Of a DNA stretch of 64,000 nt, positions 55,702 to 64,000 are shown in pieces; positions within the stretch are counted from its first letter, which is position 1, and every line of letters begins with the position of its first letter. Position numbers and translations under genes: made by a program. This DNA is from an uncultured Porphyromonadaceae bacterium (lineage in GTDB: Bacteria > Bacteroidota > Bacteroidia > Bacteroidales > Muribaculaceae): the NCBI GenBank assembly GCA_947427285.1, contig CANEHE010000001.1, positions 108,945-172,944 on the forward strand, written 5' to 3'. The notes under the pieces are model-generated. The model made no database searches, was not told the origin of the DNA, and saw only the letters and a list, made by a program, of their open reading frames with translations.

Positions 55702-55721
55702 TGGAGTAAAAATATATTGAT

Positions 55722-56069
55722 ATGACAGAATTTTTGATAGAATATCGTCTGGCCGGGGTAATGGTAGGTCTGTGTGCTTTCCTGATAATAGGATTGTTCC
55801 ATCCGTTGGTTATCAAGGGAGAGTATTATTTCGGTCGCAAGTGTCGATGGTGGTTTTTGGTAGCTGGAATAGTTTTGTTAGGTTGTTGTATCGCTGTTTC
55901 CGATGTTGTGTGGTCTGCACTTCTTGGTGTTGGTGCTTTCAGCTGTTTCTGGAGCATAAAGGAGATCGACGAACAGGTGGAAAGAGTCCGGAAGGGGTGG
56001 TTCCCAGCAAATCCGAGACGTAAATCGTCCGATTCCCATAGAGACGGTGATATGCGGATAAAAAAATAA
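55722..56069 (+). CDS. DUF4491-like small membrane protein
   Basis: A 115-residue protein with three hydrophobic segments (about residues 10-32, 43-60 and 61-78) and a basic tail. The pattern LIIGLFHPLVIKGEYYFG, then FSCFWSIKEIDEQVERV and KGWFPANPRRK fits the DUF4491 family of Bacteroidetes, recalled from memory. Function is unknown. The 280 bp to the next gene is AT-rich and holds only the tnaA promoter. Confidence 0.7.
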   Translation: MTEFLIEYRLAGVMVGLCAFLIIGLFHPLVIKGEYYFGRKCRWWFLVAGIVLLGCCIAVSDVVWSALLGVGAFSCFWSIKEIDEQVERVRKGWFPANPRRKSSDSHRDGDMRIKK

Positions 56070-56248
56070 GTTATTAATATGCACTTCGTTTTCTGAGAAA
56101 ATTATAGTTTGAAAAATCTGGAATTTGCCGTAGGATGAAAATATCTACGGAGTGGAATGTTGCTGAAATAAAATAACGGATAGTTATACAAATCGATACG
56201 GAATAAGATTCATAATTTATAAATTCTGAATTTTTTCTTTATAAAAAC

Positions 56249-56279
56249 TTTGTATTGATATTGGTATTCATTATCTTTG
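56249..56279 (+). promoter_or_regulatory. Promoter for tnaA
   Basis: TTTG (56249-56252), 19 nt, TATCTTTG (56272-56279). The leader is about 65 nt and encodes no recognisable TnaC-like tryptophan-containing peptide. Confidence 0.65.
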
Positions 56280-56350
56280 TGGCGCAAAAATGATGGGGCT
56301 GTCAGGCCTACGTCAAATGAAAATCCAATTTTTAATCGAAATACAATATC

Positions 56351-57727
56351 ATGGAACTTCCGTTTTCAGAATCCTGGAAAATCAAAATGGTTGAGCCGAT
56401 TCGCAAAAGCACGCGTGAAGAGCGTGAGCAGTGGCTCAAAGAGGCTAACTACAATGTTTTTATGCTTAAATCGGATCAGGTCTACATAGACTGCATCACC
56501 GATTCGGGTACGGGCGCGATGAGCGACCGCCAGTGGGCAGCCATGATGACAGGTGACGAGGCTTATGCCGGGGCGCGTTCTTTCTTCGAACTCAAGGACA
56601 CTATAACCAGAATCACCGGTTTCGACTATGTTATCCCTACACATCAGGGTCGTGCGGCCGAGAATGTGCTTTTCTCGCATCTTGTGAAACCTGGTGATAT
56701 TGTCCCTGGTAACTCACACTTCGATACCACCAAGGGCCATATCGAAAGCCGTAAGGCATTTGCTGTCGATTGCACAGTGGACGAGGCTAAGAACACTCAG
56801 CTTGAGGTGCCGTTCAAGGGGAATGTTGACCCTAAGAAACTGGAGGCTTGTCTTGCTGAGAATGCCGACAAAATCCCGTTCATTATTGTCACCATCACCA
56901 ACAATACAGCCGGTGGTCAGCCGGTGAGCATGGCCAATCTCGCCGAGGTGCGTAAGATCGCTGACAAATATAACAAACGTGTGATATTCGACTCCGCACG
57001 TTTTGCCGAGAATGCATATTTCATCAAGACCCGTGAGGAGGGTTATGCCGACAAGACAATCAAGGAGATTTGCCGCGAGATGTTTGCTCTTGCCGATGGC
57101 ATGACAATGTCGGCCAAGAAGGATGGTCTTGTCAACATGGGTGGTTTCATCGCTACACGTTGGGAGGACTGGTATGAAGGCGCAAAGAAATACTGTATTC
57201 CTTTCGAAGGCTTCCTTACATACGGCGGTATGAACGGTCGTGACATGGCCGCTCTGGCTGTAGGTCTTGACGAGAACACAGAGTTCGATATGCTTGAGAC
57301 CCGTATCAAGCAGGTTGAATACCTTGCCAAGAAACTTGACGAATATGGTATTCCGTATCAGCGGCCCGTAGGTGGTCACGCAGTGTTTATCGATGCCGAC
57401 AAGGTGCTCGACCGCATTCCGAAAGAGGAGTTCCCGGCCCAGACACTTACCGTGGAGCTTTATCGCGAAGCCGGTGTGCGTGGCTGTGAAATCGGATATA
57501 TACTTGCCGACCGTGACCCTGTGACCCGTGAGAACCGTTTCGGCGGAAATGACTTCTTGCGTCTCTGCATCTGCCGTCGCACTTACACCAACAATCACAT
57601 GGATGTGATCGCAGCTGCGCTTAAAAACGTGTACGACCGTCGTCATGAAATCACACGTGGCGTGAAGATCGTATGGGAGACAGAGCTTATGCGTCACTTC
57701 ACCGTGAAACTTGAACCTCTTGGATAA
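56351..57727 (+). CDS. tnaA: Tryptophanase
   Basis: PLP enzyme that cleaves tryptophan to indole, pyruvate and ammonia. 458 residues. The start LPFSESWKIKMVEPI is followed by YIDCITDSGTGAMSDRQWAA, the active-site segment TMSAKKDGLVNMGG with the PLP-lysine expected at K257, and HIDTRVFRMPH-like C-terminal segments RLCICRRTYTNNHMD. Tyrosine phenol-lyase is the close relative; the overall wording fits tryptophanase better, but specificity is inferred. No tnaB permease is adjacent. A strong terminator follows. Confidence 0.9.
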   Translation: MELPFSESWKIKMVEPIRKSTREEREQWLKEANYNVFMLKSDQVYIDCITDSGTGAMSDRQWAAMMTGDEAYAGARSFFELKDTITRITGFDYVIPTHQGRAAENVLFSHLVKPGDIVPGNSHFDTTKGHIESRKAFAVDCTVDEAKNTQLEVPFKGNVDPKKLEACLAENADKIPFIIVTITNNTAGGQPVSMANLAEVRKIADKYNKRVIFDSARFAENAYFIKTREEGYADKTIKEICREMFALADGMTMSAKKDGLVNMGGFIATRWEDWYEGAKKYCIPFEGFLTYGGMNGRDMAALAVGLDENTEFDMLETRIKQVEYLAKKLDEYGIPYQRPVGGHAVFIDADKVLDRIPKEEFPAQTLTVELYREAGVRGCEIGYILADRDPVTRENRFGGNDFLRLCICRRTYTNNHMDVIAAALKNVYDRRHEITRGVKIVWETELMRHFTVKLEPLG

Positions 57728-57777
57728 TAAAATTGAGTTACATTCATAAATGTAACATATCGCAATAATTCCCGTAT

Positions 57778-57821
57778 AAAGGGTGTCGGAGAATCTACAG
57801 CGATATCCGACACCCTTTTTC
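57778..57821 (+). terminator. Terminator after tnaA
   Basis: A 13-bp stem pairs 57778-57790 with 57806-57818 and is followed by T residues. Confidence 0.85.
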
Positions 57822-57837
57822 TAATGAAAACAAAATT

Positions 57838-58647
57838 ATGAAACAACAATCAATGTTTATCTTACGGCGTGTGGCATCCGTAATGGCATGTCTCCCGCTT
57901 ATCGGGTGTGTGTCCTGTGTCGGCAACAGCCAATGGGTCTATAACTCGGTCAATCCGTCTTCCACTATCACAGAGCGTACATTCGTATTGGCTCCGTTCA
58001 CTTCGATTGATGCTGAAACCATGGTAGATGTGAAGATCTCTCAATCGGAAAATCAGAACGTGGTACTGTCCGCTCCTTCGAACTATTTCCAATATCTTGA
58101 AGTGAAAGTTATCAATGGAGTGCTCACGATATCAAATCCAAAGAAAGCAAATCTCCGTGACGTGGAAATGACTCTTACAGTTTCTGTGCCACGGCTTTCT
58201 TCTGTGAAAAGTTCAGGTACCGGTGACATTGATTTTATCGGACTGTTTGTGACCGAAGATATGAAAGCAATCTCTTCCGGTACAGGTGATATAGAGGGGC
58301 AGATTAAGGCAACTTCCCTGGATTTGAAGAGTTCCGGCACGGGCGACATAAATATCACGGCTGTGTCAGGGCTTACTTCAATATACGCGACAACCACAGG
58401 TACTGGAGATATAACTGTTGCCGGTTCTGCGGAAAAGGCCTTCTATAAATCTTCCGGCACAGGCGATATAAAGGCATTCCGGATGAAAGCCGTTGATGTC
58501 GAGGCCTACACTTCCGGCACAGGAGATGTGGAATGCTACGCCACGGGCAGTTTCTCAGGATCAGCTTCCGGAATGGGAGATATTGAGGTGAAGGGAAATC
58601 CGGCCAGACGAAATTCCGAAAATAAGAAGGTCCGTTTCTCTGATTGA
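57838..58647 (+). CDS. Head GIN domain (DUF2807) lipoprotein with SGTGDI repeats
   Basis: A 269-residue envelope protein. The signal has a basic start and a hydrophobic stretch ending in cysteines (LIGCVSCVG), so lipid attachment is likely but the exact Cys is ambiguous. A DUF2807 domain follows (FTSIDAETMVDVKISQ, YLEVKVINGVLTIS). It then runs into a right-handed beta-helix-like region in which the motif SSGTGDI recurs seven times about every 20 residues, the last two degenerate (SGTGDV, SGMGDI). Members are putative adhesins or autotransporter-like surface proteins, without proven function. The terminator upstream separates it from tnaA. Confidence 0.85.
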   Translation: MKQQSMFILRRVASVMACLPLIGCVSCVGNSQWVYNSVNPSSTITERTFVLAPFTSIDAETMVDVKISQSENQNVVLSAPSNYFQYLEVKVINGVLTISNPKKANLRDVEMTLTVSVPRLSSVKSSGTGDIDFIGLFVTEDMKAISSGTGDIEGQIKATSLDLKSSGTGDINITAVSGLTSIYATTTGTGDITVAGSAEKAFYKSSGTGDIKAFRMKAVDVEAYTSGTGDVECYATGSFSGSASGMGDIEVKGNPARRNSENKKVRFSD

Positions 58648-58648
58648 A

Positions 58649-60214
58649 TCATTTTCCCTCCGGTGTCGTGACATTGGTTTCCGATGTGGATCCGGAAAGC
58701 TCTTTGTTTATATCAATTTCTTTAGGCACATCTGAAGGAGCCATTGCCGATGGTTCCGGAGCGGAAGATTTAGGCATCGGATATGCCGGGTTATCCGGCG
58801 ATCCGGTGTTTGCAAACATCGGATATGGCAGTCCGAAAAGCACATCTGCATTTTTGCCTGGACTCAGGTAACCGTCAATGATAGTGTCACGTCCTGTGGG
58901 ATTCTCAAACACATACAGATGGAACCGGAACAGCATTGCGGCGACATGTTCGAACACCGCACTCTGTATGGCTTCGTATTGGGTCCATGCCGAAGTGTTG
59001 GTGAAGCAATACAATTGCAATGGAATGCCGGTAGCTGTCTGGGCCAGAGTGCTGACAAAACAGGTGTCGGATGCCACATGCGATATATGGGGATGTGAGT
59101 CGAGATATAATTTAAGATATGCCCGGAAAACCCCGAGATTGGTATCTAATGATCCGTCGGCAAGACCCTCGGGATTGTTTACATTGCATTCCTTCCCGTT
59201 TCTGCGTTGATCGATCTTTTTCTCGATCCAGTCTTTGAGCAAAGGTATTCTGGCATATTCCGCCAGCATACCGTCATCCGTGGGCACCACACTGTCTGCA
59301 TCAATCATATACGAGCGGTCTATTCTTCGGGTATTGCTTATCTGCATGGAGCGATAGTTGGTGAAGGATCCGCTTACCAATGTGTATGGAGGCACGGTTG
59401 TGATTGTCTTGTCCCAATTTTGGATTTTTACTGCGGTCAGGGAGACTTCTGTCACAGTGCCGTTGGCATCTGTGCCATGTACTTTGATCCAGTCTCCTAC
59501 GTGAAGGGAGTCATTTTCCGACAATTGCACTCCGGCTACCACGCCCAGAATGCTGTCTTTGAACACAAGCATCAGGACAGCGGCAAACGCACCCAGACCA
59601 GCCAGGAGGGTTGCAGGTGATTTGTCGACTATAATGGCTACTGAGATTATTGTCACGATAATCCAGATGATCCCTTTTACCAATTGTACGAGACCTTTTA
59701 GCGGAAGTCGTCTTTTGTTTTCGCGCGAGTCGAAATGCAGCCACATTACGTCGACGAAAGTATTGACAGACTTCGCCATTATAAACACTATATATATCCA
59801 GGTAATGCGTGTAAGCCATTTCCCGAGATCAGTGTGTGTGGAGGCAAAAGTGAATTGGATGAAGATAAGAAAAACTATGGCCGGAATTATTCGTGCGACT
59901 TTTGGAAAGAAATGGTTCTGGGTCAGATTCTGATAGAAATCACCTTTAAGTTTTTTCCCCAAGAGATTCACTATGCCGATGGTTATCCACTTCACCACGT
60001 ATCCTATTCCCAATGCGATTAAAAACACTACTGCGGCATATATCCAGAGAAATAGAGTCTGGTGATGCTCTAGCCCTAAGAAATCCAGGATTCGGTAGAC
60101 CAGATCCATTATCCAGGTGGCGATGGTGTATGTACTCTCGTTCCGTGCGATCTCCACTGTGGGAAGACCTTTGGTGCCGGAGGTTACTGATTGCAGAAGT
60201 ATTGGTGTCAGCAT
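58649..60214 (-). CDS. MscS-family mechanosensitive ion channel
   Basis: A 521-residue membrane protein. Several N-terminal hydrophobic segments precede the MscS core: the pore-lining helix LLAGLGAFAAVLMLVFKDSILG, then the beta domain VGDWIKVHGTDANGTVTEVSLTAVKIQNWD and TVPPYTLVSGSFTNYR. The C-terminal cytoplasmic domain ends in a ~60-residue proline- and serine-rich tail. It is larger than E. coli MscS (286) and closer to YbdG-type channels. Start ATG 60214 is preferred over a TTG at 60301. It protects against hypo-osmotic shock in known members. Confidence 0.9.
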   Translation of the reverse strand: MLTPILLQSVTSGTKGLPTVEIARNESTYTIATWIMDLVYRILDFLGLEHHQTLFLWIYAAVVFLIALGIGYVVKWITIGIVNLLGKKLKGDFYQNLTQNHFFPKVARIIPAIVFLIFIQFTFASTHTDLGKWLTRITWIYIVFIMAKSVNTFVDVMWLHFDSRENKRRLPLKGLVQLVKGIIWIIVTIISVAIIVDKSPATLLAGLGAFAAVLMLVFKDSILGVVAGVQLSENDSLHVGDWIKVHGTDANGTVTEVSLTAVKIQNWDKTITTVPPYTLVSGSFTNYRSMQISNTRRIDRSYMIDADSVVPTDDGMLAEYARIPLLKDWIEKKIDQRRNGKECNVNNPEGLADGSLDTNLGVFRAYLKLYLDSHPHISHVASDTCFVSTLAQTATGIPLQLYCFTNTSAWTQYEAIQSAVFEHVAAMLFRFHLYVFENPTGRDTIIDGYLSPGKNADVLFGLPYPMFANTGSPDNPAYPMPKSSAPEPSAMAPSDVPKEIDINKELSGSTSETNVTTPEGK

Positions 60215-60430
60215 AAGGAATATTTGTGGGTTATGACGGTCTCCAGACTTCAGGGTCGGCACCGTCTTACATATATTTGGGTACAAATTTTTGTATGCCA
60301 AAGTTCACGCGATCGAGAGATGGTAGTCAAGTTGTGTTTTTTGCACGTATAAATATAGTGTGGCTAATATGTTGATGATATAATTGTTAGCAATCCATTA
60401 ATAAAAATTAACAAATGGCTTTGACAGTGC

Positions 60431-60459
60431 TTTGCACATACTTTCTTGCTATGTGCAAA
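60431..60459. repeat. Perfect 10-bp inverted repeat, possible operator
   Basis: TTTGCACATA (60431-60440) is repeated inverted as TATGTGCAAA (60450-60459) around a 9-nt spacer. There is no T-run, so it is not a usual terminator. Confidence 0.55.
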
Positions 60460-60597
60460 AAATATTCCCGGGATTTGAGTTGGTATAACGATGTTAAATA
60501 TCTGATGATCTGTATAGTAGGATGTGGGGTGAGTTCTGTTTAACATAATTTTACTAAATTTCTTGGTCCAAAATTAGGAATAATCGATTCTAATACG

Positions 60598-60605
60598 TAA
60601 CTTTG
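60598..60605 (+). promoter_or_regulatory. -7 element for ndk
   Basis: TAACTTTG matches the -7 consensus exactly, 58 bp before the ndk start. No -33 match at normal spacing. Confidence 0.5.
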
Positions 60606-60662
60606 GAAAGTGGCTTCGGCCAAACCTTAAAAAGTATTAAACATTGAAAGAACAAAGCAGTA

Positions 60663-61130
60663 ATGGAAATTACTCTTGCCATACTTAAACCTTCCGCCGT
60701 GGAGCGATGCCTCATTGGTGAAATCATATCCAGAATCCAGCGTAAAGGTCTTGTGATATCCGGTATGAAGATGATGCAGTTGGACGAAAAGATTCTTCGT
60801 GAACATTATGCTCATCTTGTAGATAAACCTTTCTTTCCTTCCATAGTCAAATCCATGACAGCAAGTCCTGTAGTTGTTATGGCTATCCGTGGCGTGGAAG
60901 CTGTGAGAGTGTTCCGGGAGATGACTGGCGTGACCAATGGCCGCAACGCTGCTCCAGGCACGCTTCGCGGAGACTTCTGTATGAGCGGGCAAGCTAATAT
61001 CGTGCATGCCAGCGATACGGTAGAAAATGCAAAAACGGAGGTTGACAGATTCTTCCGTCCGGATGAGATTTTCGACTGGTTGCCCGCAGATGTGGATTAT
61101 TACTACGGTCCGGATGAACTTGACAATTGA
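60663..61130 (+). CDS. ndk: Nucleoside diphosphate kinase
   Basis: Transfers gamma-phosphates among nucleoside di- and triphosphates to balance NTP and dNTP pools. 155 residues, slightly longer than the usual ~140. ILKPSAVERCLIGEIISRI at the start and the phosphohistidine site H115 in NIVHASDT identify it. TNGRNAAPGTLRGDF is the conserved nucleotide-binding stretch. The metal-site and C-terminal segment FRPDEIFDW is family-like. It stands alone between mscS and a peptidase. Confidence 0.95.
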   Translation: MEITLAILKPSAVERCLIGEIISRIQRKGLVISGMKMMQLDEKILREHYAHLVDKPFFPSIVKSMTASPVVVMAIRGVEAVRVFREMTGVTNGRNAAPGTLRGDFCMSGQANIVHASDTVENAKTEVDRFFRPDEIFDWLPADVDYYYGPDELDN

Positions 61131-61197
61131 AATTTATAGATTTTTCAACCATAATAGCTGAAGACTTTCGCTCTCTTCTCAACAAAAAAAGATAGTG

Positions 61198-62148
61198 ATG
61201 ACTTTTAATAAGATAATTACGCTTGCCGTGGCTGCATTTATCGGCATTACTTCGGTCGGCGCACAGACTACAAAGAAATCTTCCCATTCAGACGCACATC
61301 GTCGTCTTCTTGCCAATCAGGCAAAAACTTCCGACCAGATCCGTCTGGTGGAAAAAAATTCTTTCATCGACCTTATCGACGACATTGAGCCAGAACCTGA
61401 CATTTACACGGAAGGATGGAACAGCAAACGGGTGAATCCATTCCGTGAGGCAGATGTCCCTAACAGTTATACGCTCAATGTGGCCGGTGCGGCCATGCCT
61501 GTAGGGCACTCCTCGATAAGAGTTACCTCAAACTATGGCTATCGTGCGAAATTCGGTCGGATGCACAAGGGTATTGATCTCGGTATACGAAGCAATGACA
61601 CGATATATGCGGCATACAGCGGCAAAGTCCGTCTCACAAGCTATGAGGCTAAGGGATATGGTAATTATATAATTCTGCGCCATCCTAATCAGCTTGAGAC
61701 TGTATACGGACATCTCAATAAAATTCTGGTAAAGCCGGATCAGGTGGTCAAAGCCGGTCAGCCTATCGGACTTGGAGGAAGCACGGGACGCAGCACTGGC
61801 CCTCACCTCCATTTTGAGACCCGATACATGGGGTATGCCATCAATCCGTCTGCCATATTTGATTTTGCAAACAAGACAGTCCATACGGATACCTATAGAT
61901 TCAGCAAAAGCACATATACCAAGCCTCGTAATTTCGCACCTAAGCGTGATCTGGCCAAGTCAGAGACAAATCCGTATCAGAGTGCTGACAATGTGGCTTC
62001 CAGTTATACTGTCAAATCTGGTGACACAGTTGCCTCTATCGCCCGTTCATACGGTATGTCCGCCACTACTCTCCGTAAACTAAACGGAATGAAACAGACC
62101 GACAAGATAAGAGTAGGGCAGGTATTGAAACTCAAAAAAGATATATGA
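61198..62148 (+). CDS. M23 family peptidase with C-terminal LysM domain
   Basis: Probable secreted peptidoglycan endopeptidase, 316 residues. Signal peptide (~20 residues, ending SVGAQT), a charged linker, then a peptidase M23 (LytM) domain. The zinc ligands H123 and D127 lie in HKGIDLG, and H203-L-H205 in GPHLHFE. The domain also has the family segments YGNYIILRHPN and VYGHLN. A LysM domain at ~265-314 (YTVKSGDTVASIARSYGMS, then RVGQVLKLKK) should bind peptidoglycan glycans. Start ATG 61198; an overlapping GTG at 61195 is less likely. A strong terminator follows. Confidence 0.92.
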   Translation: MTFNKIITLAVAAFIGITSVGAQTTKKSSHSDAHRRLLANQAKTSDQIRLVEKNSFIDLIDDIEPEPDIYTEGWNSKRVNPFREADVPNSYTLNVAGAAMPVGHSSIRVTSNYGYRAKFGRMHKGIDLGIRSNDTIYAAYSGKVRLTSYEAKGYGNYIILRHPNQLETVYGHLNKILVKPDQVVKAGQPIGLGGSTGRSTGPHLHFETRYMGYAINPSAIFDFANKTVHTDTYRFSKSTYTKPRNFAPKRDLAKSETNPYQSADNVASSYTVKSGDTVASIARSYGMSATTLRKLNGMKQTDKIRVGQVLKLKKDI

Positions 62149-62182
62149 TGACATTTCATTGTCATTAGTGATTCTCTTCATG

Positions 62183-62212
62183 CGTCTTCCTTTTGGGGAA
62201 GACGTTTTTTTT
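62183..62212 (+). terminator. Terminator after the M23 peptidase
   Basis: The stem pairs 62183-62190 with 62197-62204 and is followed by eight T. Confidence 0.9.
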
Positions 62213-62320
62213 AAAGCTTGTTTAATAATCATTTTTAAATCACTTCTTATCACTAAAACAGCTTCTAATATCATTGTCGATGGCAATTGTCATGCATAAT
62301 AAAAAAGGCACATTTATGAA

Positions 62321-62361
62321 AAAAGGAGATAAACACCGGGATAGTGTTTACCTCCTCTTTT
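62321..62361 (-). terminator. Terminator of the GLUG-repeat gene
   Basis: A hairpin (62321-62336 with 62344-62360, one bulge) that on the minus strand is followed by a T-rich tail, just past the stop at 62393. Between it and the previous terminator only AT-rich sequence is seen. Confidence 0.65.
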
Positions 62362-62392
62362 GATTAAACAAGGTTTGTAAACCTTAGAAATG

Positions 62393-64000
62393 TCACTCGG
62401 TATAATGCGGTGAGTAAGAAGTGGAGTTGGTCAGATTATTTATTTTTACCATTGAAGCGTATTGGCCTACTAACTTATTTCCATATACCGCATACGGCGT
62501 AATGTTGATGTCATTTGAAAATGTCACCTGTGAGTCGGTTCCTACTGTGCAATCGTTGAAGTTCAGAGCCAAATTATAACTATTGGTGATACTCAGATTT
62601 CCGACAAGACAACCTATGCGGATATAGTCTGAAGTCTTACTCCTATTGATAGTGATTGGACCGTTGTTGGTAAAGCGACTTAGGATTATATTCATGTTGC
62701 TTTTTCTCATGGTTGAGAAATTACCGGCAATCCCACCCACATAGATTGAACCGCATTTGTTTTCCGGATCATTAACTATGATTTTTCCGGTATTAGTCAG
62801 ATTTGAGAAATTGAATTTTCTGTATTGTAACCAGTTGTGGACTGCCACCAATCGGCAATAATACCTCCTATTTCTATAGAAGGATACTGGCCTGCGGGCG
62901 TAGCTGTAAGAGTGCCGCTGTTGGAGCATCCGTCAATATCTATGGTGCCGTTTATATTTGCCACAATCCCTCCGACTCTGGAATTTCCATAGATATTACC
63001 TGAATTGGAGCAATTATTTATTGTATGGATCAAACCGGTAGATGATATCTCTGCTACTATTCCTCCAACGGTCGCTCCTCTCAGTTCACCATCATTCATA
63101 CACTTTTCTAAAGTGACGTTGCTGCTGATATGTCCGATCAGTCCTCCTACTTGGGAATTGCTGTTATCAGAACTGATCATGGCGTGGTTTTTACAATTTG
63201 AAATAGTAAGAGGCATATTGCCTAACGATAATGTCGCCACGATTCCACCCATATAATAATGGGCATTTCCTCCGTAGATACCGTTGACCGTACCGCTGAT
63301 CTCAACGTTATCTATTATCATTTCTTTACCTGCGCCAGTCGATATTACAGCGATCAAGGCGGCCCCTCTGGCATTGTCAGACACAATCTTCAGATTTTCT
63401 ATTTTTGTAGAGTTTTCTGAATCGCTCACTTTATATTGATATATCAGAGGGTCTGAGAGTCCGGAGATAGTATGACCGTTTCCGTTTATGCTTCCGGAGA
63501 AAGGTTTGTTGGCTGTACCAAGCGAAGTCCAGGCTATGCCTGTCATGTCTATGTCGGAGGAGAGCTCCAGTGTTTTGCCTGAAAAGTCATCATCATTATT
63601 TACTTGTGTGTAAAGCCACTGTAGATTATTGGGCGATGCCAGTTCATAATTGCCTGCTTCATTCACTTCCGGTTCTATGGCCTGAACAAGTGTGCCTTCG
63701 AAAGCCGGGTTGATCTCAACGTTGAAATTGTTCTGTGTGGTCAGAAGCGAGCCGTAGATGTTAGTCCGGTAGTTCTGGCGCACCGGTGTCGACGCGAGGT
63801 TGAGTGTGTTCACTGTCGACGCGCCTGTCTTGCCGCTGATCGTGTATGTCGCGTCGATGAGATTTGCTGTCTCACCCTCTGTCGGGGCCACAAGCAGATA
63901 GTTCATCTCGATGTAGCTGTAACCCGGAACCGGAAACTCGTCTGCCGGAAGCTGCGAGAAGTCGGCGATCCCGAAGCTCAGGTCTGCCGCCTGGGCTGTT
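62393..64000 (-). pseudogene. DUF6562-like / GLUG-repeat surface protein, frameshifted, 5' end beyond window
   Basis: Reading right to left, the frame is open from the window edge. It starts with a segment typical of fimbrillin-like/DUF6562 proteins (VPVQ-type STPVRQNYRTNIYGSLLT) and continues through beta-helix repeats of the GLUG type (GGLIGHIS, GGIVAEIS, GGIVANINGTIDIDGCSNSG, GGIIADWW). This frame stops at 62797-62799. The same repeat pattern continues in another frame from about 62830 (FSNLTNTGKI, IYVGGIAGNFS, VGQYAS) to the stop at 62393. A single missing base in the A-rich run near 62815-62830 would restore one long protein. This is a surface adhesin-like gene, broken, mis-sequenced or phase-variable. 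Confidence 0.7.

Larger units (their letters stand above)
60215..60662. other. Intergenic region between mscS-like gene and ndk
   Basis: 448 bp with no credible gene. It holds the ndk -7 box, a perfect 10-bp inverted repeat at 60431-60459, and a related half-site near 60337-60349. The remainder is AT-rich. Confidence 0.6.

Noticed and set aside
56290..56394. Possible TnaC-like leader peptide before tnaA
   Set aside because: The small frame from 56290 has no tryptophan and overlaps the tnaA start out of frame.
56714..57697. 327-residue frame antisense to tryptophanase
   Set aside because: Shadow frame; rich in His and Cys as expected from the reverse of tnaA codons.
58214..58592. Tandem DNA repeat or CRISPR-like pattern
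   Set aside because: The periodicity comes from the coding SGTGDI repeats; spacing and sequence vary and there are no cas genes.
60215..60301. N-terminal extension of the MscS-like channel from a TTG
   Set aside because: The extension is not hydrophobic in the family manner and a good ATG exists at 60214.

Overview
The window is a chromosomal segment from a Bacteroidota bacterium, most probably a gut Bacteroidales. Muribaculaceae is my best guess, but this is inferred from gene content and not from a marker-gene comparison. Three things point this way. Promoters repeatedly take the Bacteroidetes form, TTTG then about 20 nt then TAnnTTTG (for example at hutU, tnaA, both tRNAs, glnA, udk and recJ), while Shine-Dalgarno sites are mostly absent. 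Several families are typical of the group: DUF4491, an EFR1 ferredoxin, head-GIN/DUF2807, a DUF6562-like GLUG surface protein, and secreted LRR proteins with C-terminal sorting-type tails. The gene order is dense, with many 4-bp ATGA overlaps. I see no phage, insertion sequence, CRISPR array or rRNA.

Layout. 1-8.5 kb: recJ (cut by the left edge, minus strand), uvrB overlapping a YgiQ-type radical SAM gene, then an S9 peptidase lipoprotein overlapping a small lipoprotein gene. 8.5-12.8 kb: a minus-strand run from udk through lptB, a CPBP protease and holA to an EFR1 ferredoxin. 13-18 kb: a small membrane protein, dxs, trkA and trkH in tight succession. 18-25.4 kb: an HU protein, an HU-membrane-LysM fusion, a ROK kinase, a GH29 fucosidase, cutC and a secreted transglutaminase-like protein. 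25.4-32.7 kb (minus): a MurB/metallo-beta-lactamase fusion, a lipoprotein with a BamE-like tail, purL with a structured leader, and an outer-membrane barrel protein. 32.9-38 kb: tRNA-Cys and the histidine-degradation genes hutU-hutI-hutH. 38-44.5 kb: two large secreted, modular surface proteins. 44.6-50.3 kb: tRNA-Gln, lipA and lipB, facing a minus-strand envelope group (glycosyltransferase, flippase-like protein, kdsB) and a ThiF/HesA protein. 50.3-55.6 kb (minus): glutamine synthetase, a paired chromate transporter followed by folC, and an SPFH protein. 55.7-64 kb: DUF4491, tryptophanase, a head-GIN lipoprotein, an MscS channel, ndk, an M23/LysM peptidase, and finally a GLUG-repeat surface protein that carries an apparent frameshift and runs off the right edge.

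Functionally this is mostly core metabolism: DNA repair and replication, isoprenoid, purine, folate and lipoate synthesis, KDO activation, LPS transport and potassium uptake. Niche genes of a gut commensal are mixed in: fucosidase, histidine and tryptophan catabolism, and surface adhesin-like proteins. The most unusual items are the HU-TM-LysM fusion, the MurB-MBL fusion, the three-way-junction leader predicted upstream of purL, and the frameshifted surface protein.
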